Under the pieces are notes generated by a model. That model was given only the letters and a program-made list of their open reading frames with translations. It was not told the origin of the DNA and did no database searches. DNA of 64,000 bases. Origin: Lepraria neglecta. Lineage: Eukaryota; Ascomycota; Lecanoromycetes; Lecanorales; Stereocaulaceae. The DNA is taken from contig CM065651.1 of assembly GCA_033220425.1 (NCBI GenBank), forward strand, positions 1,736,001 to 1,800,000, read 5' to 3'. Shown one piece after another: positions 59,241-64,000 of the stretch; the first letter of the stretch is position 1; each line of letters opens with the position of its first letter. The translations under genes were made by a program, and so were the position numbers.

Positions 59241-60569
59241 ATGTCTCGAGATCCAACAGGCTTCATCACTGGTCAATGCAGATTGCTGTATTCTCATGCA
59301 TTTTCGTCGTTTAATGGTCCTCTTTAGGAATTGCTGGGCAAGATGGAATGTATCTTACTGAGCATCTCCTCTCACTCGGATACACGGTACATGGAGTAAT
59401 TCGCCCTTCATCAAAGTCACAAAGCATCCATCTGGAGACCATTCGAAGAAGTGAGTTCCATCGACCTGATCCCTGGATATCAAAAATTTGACACATCGGC
59501 TTGCAGGTGTCCCTTCACGCCTTATTCTACATTATGGCGATGTCTTAGACCCATACTGCCTTCTCCAGTTCTTTCCCTCGGTGGACGTGAATGAGATATG
59601 TCACCTTGCCACACAACCCCATGTTGGGCACTCTTTCGTGCTGCCACAGTATACCACCGATATTGATGCTCTGGGAACAATGCGAATCTTATATACGATC
59701 ATCGCTTTGAACTTGCAGAAGAAGGTGAAGTTTTATAATGTATACCACCTTGTTTGGTCTTGATACCGCTTTGATAACTCATTAAAGCCAGGCTTGTAGC
59801 TCAGAAATATACTGCCAATCTTCAGATACGCTACAAAGCGAGACAACCCCGTTCCAGCCATGCTCACCCTATGCTCCTACGAAAGCCTTCGGCTTCTGGA
59901 TGACGAAGAGCAAGAGGAAATCCCACGGGCTCTACGCTGTCAATGGCATTTTGTTCAATCATGAGTCACCAAACAGAGGGGCTTATTTCGTCACACGGGA
60001 AAAAACGCTTGGCGTTGCCATGATCCACTTGGGTAAAGCAGAGCGGATCACGCTCGGGAATTTTGACGCATACAGGGACTGAGGCCATGCGAAGGACTAT
60101 GTACGTGGTATGCATCTAATGCTCCAACAAGCTGCGCCGGACGATTATGTTCTCGCCACAGGTGAATCCAGTTCTGTGCAGCAGTTTGCTGAAGCTGCAT
60201 TTCGGGTCGTGGGGATAAAATTGAAGTTAGTGTTCTCCCCATGCCCTGAAATTTTCTCTGAATTGACCATTTCCCTAGGTGGGACGGCACTGGCTTCGGA
60301 GAAGTTGGTCAAGATGCAAAAAGCCGGATTGTTCGTGTATCAGTGGACAGAGCAGTACTCAGACCACTTGATCTACCCTACCTGTGCAGCGACGCTGCGA
60401 AGGCGAGAGAAAGTCTAGTGTGGTCGCTAACTATTGGTTTTGATGTGAGTAAGCCGCGAGGAACATGAGAGAGCTCTGAAACTGAACATATAATTTATAA
60501 TAGGAAATGGTGAAGGAGATGGTTAAAGCGGATATTGAGCGAGTGCGTAACGGTAGCATTTGTGCCTAG
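59241..60569 (+). pseudogene. GDP-mannose 4,6-dehydratase, complete but for one TGA
   Basis: Six exons (59241-59271, 59328-59450, 59507-59739, 59792-60225, 60279-60444, 60504-60569) join in frame to 350 codons, normal for the family. Motifs: TGIAGQDGMYLTEHLL (NADP binding), VHGVIRPSS, LHYGDVLDPY, SSEIY and SPYAPTK (catalytic Ser/Glu/Tyr/Lys), NGILFNHESPNRG, HAKDYVRGMHLMLQQ and DDYVLATGE. The single lesion is TGA at 60080-60082 in NFDAYRD-x-GHAKDY, where the family has Trp, so a TGG-to-TGA change fits. The enzyme makes GDP-4-keto-6-deoxymannose, substrate of the synthase at 53 kb. With that partner decayed, loss of selection is expected. A sequencing error is the alternative. Confidence 0.85.
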
Positions 60570-60863
60570 GCCCGGGATGATGTAGGTGAAATGTAGATAG
60601 GGTAGGTATAAGGGCTGTCGGTCCATTGGCTTTGGCATTCTTTGGTGGATTGCGTCAAGTAGCTTACAAATAGGCACAATATCGTGGAAGGAAATCTCCT
60701 CTTCATATGACATTGCTTACTAGTAAAGATTTCCAAGACACCAAACCCTGCTTTTCATTCAGCAAACAGATTCTGGTAGGGCGCGTGTGCGGATGATTAA
60801 AGCAGCCTAAAGTGCAATCTTCAGCATTTTGAGCTTCGTGGCTACATAAGCGTAGGTTTCCCC

Positions 60864-60914
60864 TCAGCTATCATGCCTGAGCTTGGTGGCTAAAAATATA
60901 GGCATGATAGCTGA
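60864..60914. repeat. 15-bp inverted repeat, 21-nt loop
   Basis: tcagctatcatgcct (60864-60878) pairs perfectly with 60900-60914. It lies in noncoding sequence; it could be a transcript hairpin or a remnant of a small inverted-repeat element. Confidence 0.6.
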
Positions 60915-61202
60915 ACCACAGAGCACCAGGTCCTACTCTGCTAAGTGAAGGAAACCAGTTGCAGACTCGGGTAATCTCCGGACAGACATCTGATGACAAA
61001 GGAGAGTCATAACACTCTGGGCATTCAGGCTTCCCGGGACGCGTGACGCGTTTGATAATTCACTCCGGCTTCCAGGTGGAGTACATAACACCGGCCCCAC
61101 TTGTCTTAAAACATGCAACAACCATTGCATCCACCTCCAGACACTGTCTAAATCTCGTTTCGATCTGCAACTGCTGGAGATTTCGCATCCTAAACTTTCA
61201 AA

Positions 61203-62200
61203 ATGGTGAACTCAAAGCCATGGAGGAAGCCATGGAGGAAGCCATGGAGGAAGCCATGGAGGAAGCCATGGAGGCCACCAGTAAGTTAGGGATCGAAGAC
61301 AGCCTATGGAAGATTCACTAATGCCGATTTGGAGGTACTGCTGAAGAGTCGCAACCTCCCATATTCGGGCACCAAAAAGAAGAAGGTATATCGACTGGTA
61401 GAGTACGACAACACACAGTCCGTCACCCAATTATGTATTCCCTTGAAGAAGGATGACGAATGCCGACCCTGGCAATAGTCCCTTTCGCTTTCTAGATCTT
61501 CCACCGGAGGTTCAAAACATCATATACGAATACCATGCGGCTGAGGACTTCGGAACTTTCCCAAAGAGCTTCATCAGCTACCCCCACAAGGAATTATCAA
61601 TCTTCAGTAGACTCTGCAAATCTAACGCGTTTGGACTTCAGCGCGGCGCAGCAGCAACAATCAGCGCACCCAATCCCTTCCTCACAAGCAAAACAACTCG
61701 CGACGCTGAACTGACGTCCTTCTATCTTGCACACCCCTTCTGTATAACCACCATTAAGCCACAGATGGGGAGCTTGCCGCTTTGAGATGGCTCGAGGCCA
61801 TTGGCAATGAGCGCTGCAAGCTCATTCGCAGCCTCGAAATCGCCCATTTCAGCAACAACATGGAATCGCTCAAGGATATCATCACCCACATTCATCGAAA
61901 GCTCTCAGAAAAAGCCACAGTCGCCTACAAGTGCAGTGATCCTCAGTTGCTGTGGGGGCTCGGAGCTGAGTTCCAAGCTGGACATCCAGTGGAAAGGGGG
62001 CCGACTTTTTCTCCGTAGTGGAGCTTCAAGTATGATAGTTTCACTCAGGACTGCGCGTCTCTCAGCCTTGGAGAGCAGTATGTGACACTAGATTTCCTTC
62101 CAAACATGGGATGGTTCGGGCAAACTACCAACCTACATGGTCAATCCGCTACTGAAGAGAGCCAGGCGGAGGGTAGCGGCAGCTCCTAGACAGCTGGAAC
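61203..62200 (+). pseudogene. SAP/F-box-like protein, broken
   Basis: An ATG at 61203 or 61220 leads into a 12-bp tandem repeat. Downstream is a SAP-like DNA-binding motif (TNADLEVLLKSRNLPYSGTK, then VYRLVEYD) and, in another frame from 61453, an F-box-like start (FRFLDLPPEVQNIIYEYH). After 61785 the frame changes again (RWLEAIGNERCKLIRSLEIA, LLWGLGAEFQAG). At least three frame changes are needed and only some could be introns, so I call it a pseudogene. It resembles fungal proteins with a short F-box-like head and unknown body. Confidence 0.5.
61220..61276 (+). repeat. 12-bp tandem repeat (atggaggaagcc)
   Basis: Four exact units (61220-61267) and a partial fifth. In one frame it encodes Met-Glu-Glu-Ala, in another Lys-Pro-Trp-Arg; both are open through the array. 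A minus frame is open as well. Confidence 0.9.
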
Positions 62201-63595
62201 GGAGCCCGTGCCACTCTTCGAAGAGCTATGGTCGACGTCATCTTGATCAAATCAGGCACAGAGCAGGGATTTTCTTACTCAGGAGGGGTTCTAAGACGGG
62301 GCTTTTTCTTGCGTAAAAAGAGGCTGCTATCAGCGAGAAGTCTACTGGATGAAAGCAGGAAATGGAGCGGTCCTAACACCGCTTCCGTTGAAGCTGACAG
62401 TCTCCTGATTCTTTTTAGCATGCTAGCAAACAATCGTATACTTCAACAAAAATGCAAATCATCAGCTTGGGCAAAACTTGGCTCCAAATAATGACGTTCT
62501 AGTCCAAGAGTGTCGGAAAATTCGTGCCAAAGTGTATCATGTCTGTTCTGCGCGCTGCATGCTTGTGTGGAGCTCTGAGCGGAGACTTTAATCTCCAGAC
62601 TTGACATTCCAACCAAACATGTTGTGGGTTGGAGAAGGGACCAACACCGATAGCCATTCTAGGGCTTGAGTGAGCCAGATAGAGGCTACTGATGGCTCTT
62701 TGATCACAGGAAATTGTCCGTGTCTGGATCTCTATGGGGTTTCTCCTGACAGCTTGTCATCGCAGGTAAGCACTTATCTCCCTGTCTATATCGTGCAAAC
62801 CCATTGTTCGTCCGACTGGAAAGTTGTTCGTTTTTGATAAGGATAACGGCATACGAAAGCATTTTCCGATTCTTGGAGCCGCAAAGCGGACTATTTCTTA
62901 TTCAGAAGAAGCCCAACACGAAGAAATAATTGCTGTGGAGGAGCAGGCAATAATCGTAGCAAAGACGGTGCTCGATAAGAAGCAATAATATCCAAAAAGT
63001 TCAAAATTTTCACATCGGCATTAGCAAAATGCCATGCTAAACAAAGACAAGTCATCGAGTTTCACCAAGACCCAATTCCAAAACTCGATGGTCTAGCGCA
63101 TGGATGACCCCGCAATGCGTGAATCAGCCTAAAGCGGGCATTTGTTGCGGCCAACCGTATCCCCTCTCAGGCTGTGGCGCGATGACTTTTTGGGTCAAGC
63201 TATCCATCAGCTGGATACTTTTGACGTAAGCAGGGTCTCCCAGCTTCAGCGGACGGCAGTTCGCCCCGCAAAAGAGTATAAAAAGTCCTGCGTCATTCCG
63301 CTACTTGCCTCTAGACATTGAAAATTCCGTCGTAACTCTACAAAACACTTCAATCGATTCCAAACTACCTCAAAACCCTTAGCAATCCAGGCAAACAGCC
63401 CCCAAATCCCCTAAGTTGGTTGCTGTGACGTTGGTTCCAGATTGACCACTGACGTACTACCCCGCTAACAGGCTCTCGGCTTTATTTCCGCAGGTCTGCC
63501 GCCAGGCCAAACCCAAAGCTTCCCTCTCGTTCAAATACCCATTGAAGTCTCCTTGACCACCCAAAACTACTACTTAGACGGTCTCTACATTCACA
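62201..63595. other. Intergenic upstream of formate dehydrogenase
   Basis: Mostly noncoding. A frame at about 62803-62988 (RPTGKLFVFDKDNG, EEAQHEEIIAVEEQ) looks coding-like and ends in TAA, but it has no start and no partner exon found. The last 300 bp hold a TATA box and a CT/AC-rich leader. Confidence 0.4.
63277..63283 (+). promoter_or_regulatory. TATA box
   Basis: tataaaa, 313 bp before the formate dehydrogenase ATG. The long distance implies a leader of about 280 nt, perhaps with an intron (gctaacag at 63465-63472 looks like an acceptor). Confidence 0.5.
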
Positions 63596-64000
63596 ATGGT
63601 ATTTGTTCGCTCCATCTCCCGCCTCTCGCGTCCTGCTTCTTCGCTCTTGTCCGTGAGGACCGCTCTCCCGGCCCAACGGGGAGCTTTCGGCGGGGTACGA
63701 ACGCTGACTGCGACTTCGCGATTGCAGGTTGGATACCACTCCTGAATGAACGGCCCCGAGAGTAATACTGACGTTGCGAGAATGACAGTCTAAAGTCTTG
63801 CTTGTCTCGTACGATGTTAGTTATGCGGCCCTTCCAATTCAATGGGTCCCAGTTGCTGCTGTTGAATAGTCGTGTTGACGGTTGAGGTAAATAGGGCCAC
63901 GAGCACGCGAGAGATGTCCCTGAATTGCTAGGCACCACCGAGAACGAACTTGGTATCCGAAAATGGCTCGAGGACCAAGGCCATACCTTGGTCACCACAT
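63596..64000 (+). CDS. NAD-dependent formate dehydrogenase, 5' part (cut by window end)
   Basis: Exons are 63596-63727, 63789-63815 (27 nt) and 63895 onward past the window. The N-terminus ([20 protein letters not shown], basic, no acidic residues) is a mitochondrial targeting sequence. Then come KVLLVSYD from the tiny exon and [33 protein letters not shown], the conserved start of the D-2-hydroxyacid-dehydrogenase-type FDH. The enzyme oxidises formate to carbon dioxide with NAD. Catalytic residues lie beyond the window. Junctions are in frame. Confidence 0.9.

Overview
This window is nuclear DNA of a filamentous ascomycete (Pezizomycotina). Genes carry short GT-AG introns of about 50-60 nt with recognisable branch sites. 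The recognisable genes (Mak16, Mss1, a SepA/Bni1-type formin, a CFEM protein, a heme-thiolate peroxygenase, mitochondrial-type formate dehydrogenase) are typical of that group. Several repeat-rich blocks are TA-rich and full of stops, as repeat-induced point mutation (RIP) would leave them. The genus cannot be read from the sequence; Leotiomycetes or Dothideomycetes would fit.

Layout. 1-17.4 kb is a transposon graveyard. An unidentified mutated repeat comes first, then a Ty1/copia element (2802-11651) into which a young 4.0-kb Tc1/mariner element (4858-8892) has jumped. The Tc1/mariner has perfect 83-bp inverted ends, an apparently intact spliced transposase and a second, unrelated gene. Then follow a chromodomain fragment of a Ty3/gypsy element, a truncated AAA-ATPase gene, a Helitron remnant with short tandem repeats and a decayed second Tc1/mariner (15347-17385). 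17.4-23.8 kb holds a small conserved gene that ends in a 767-bp near-perfect palindrome, a six-exon peroxygenase gene, and two blocks of a noncoding 248-bp repeat. 23.9-40.9 kb is ordinary gene space: F-box pseudogene, MSS1 and MAK16 (divergent pair), CFEM protein, a membrane protein, a formin of about 1823 residues, and a multi-pass membrane protein.

42-62.5 kb is accessory-type sequence. It contains three paralogues of a small two-helix membrane protein family that I cannot name; two of them share identical exon lengths and a duplicated upstream region, and one is frameshifted. It also contains a broken STAND/NACHT NTPase, an aspartic-protease-like gene killed by three TAG codons, and both genes of the de novo GDP-L-fucose pathway. 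The GDP-fucose synthase is badly decayed, while the GDP-mannose 4,6-dehydratase is complete except for one TGA. A DUF7924-type nuclease-like gene lies between these two. The window ends in the 5' part of formate dehydrogenase.

The genes do not form one operon-like system. The notable linked sets are the MSS1/MAK16 divergent pair, the split GDP-fucose pair, and the duplicated membrane-protein family. Exon structures were worked out by eye from splice signals and reading frames.
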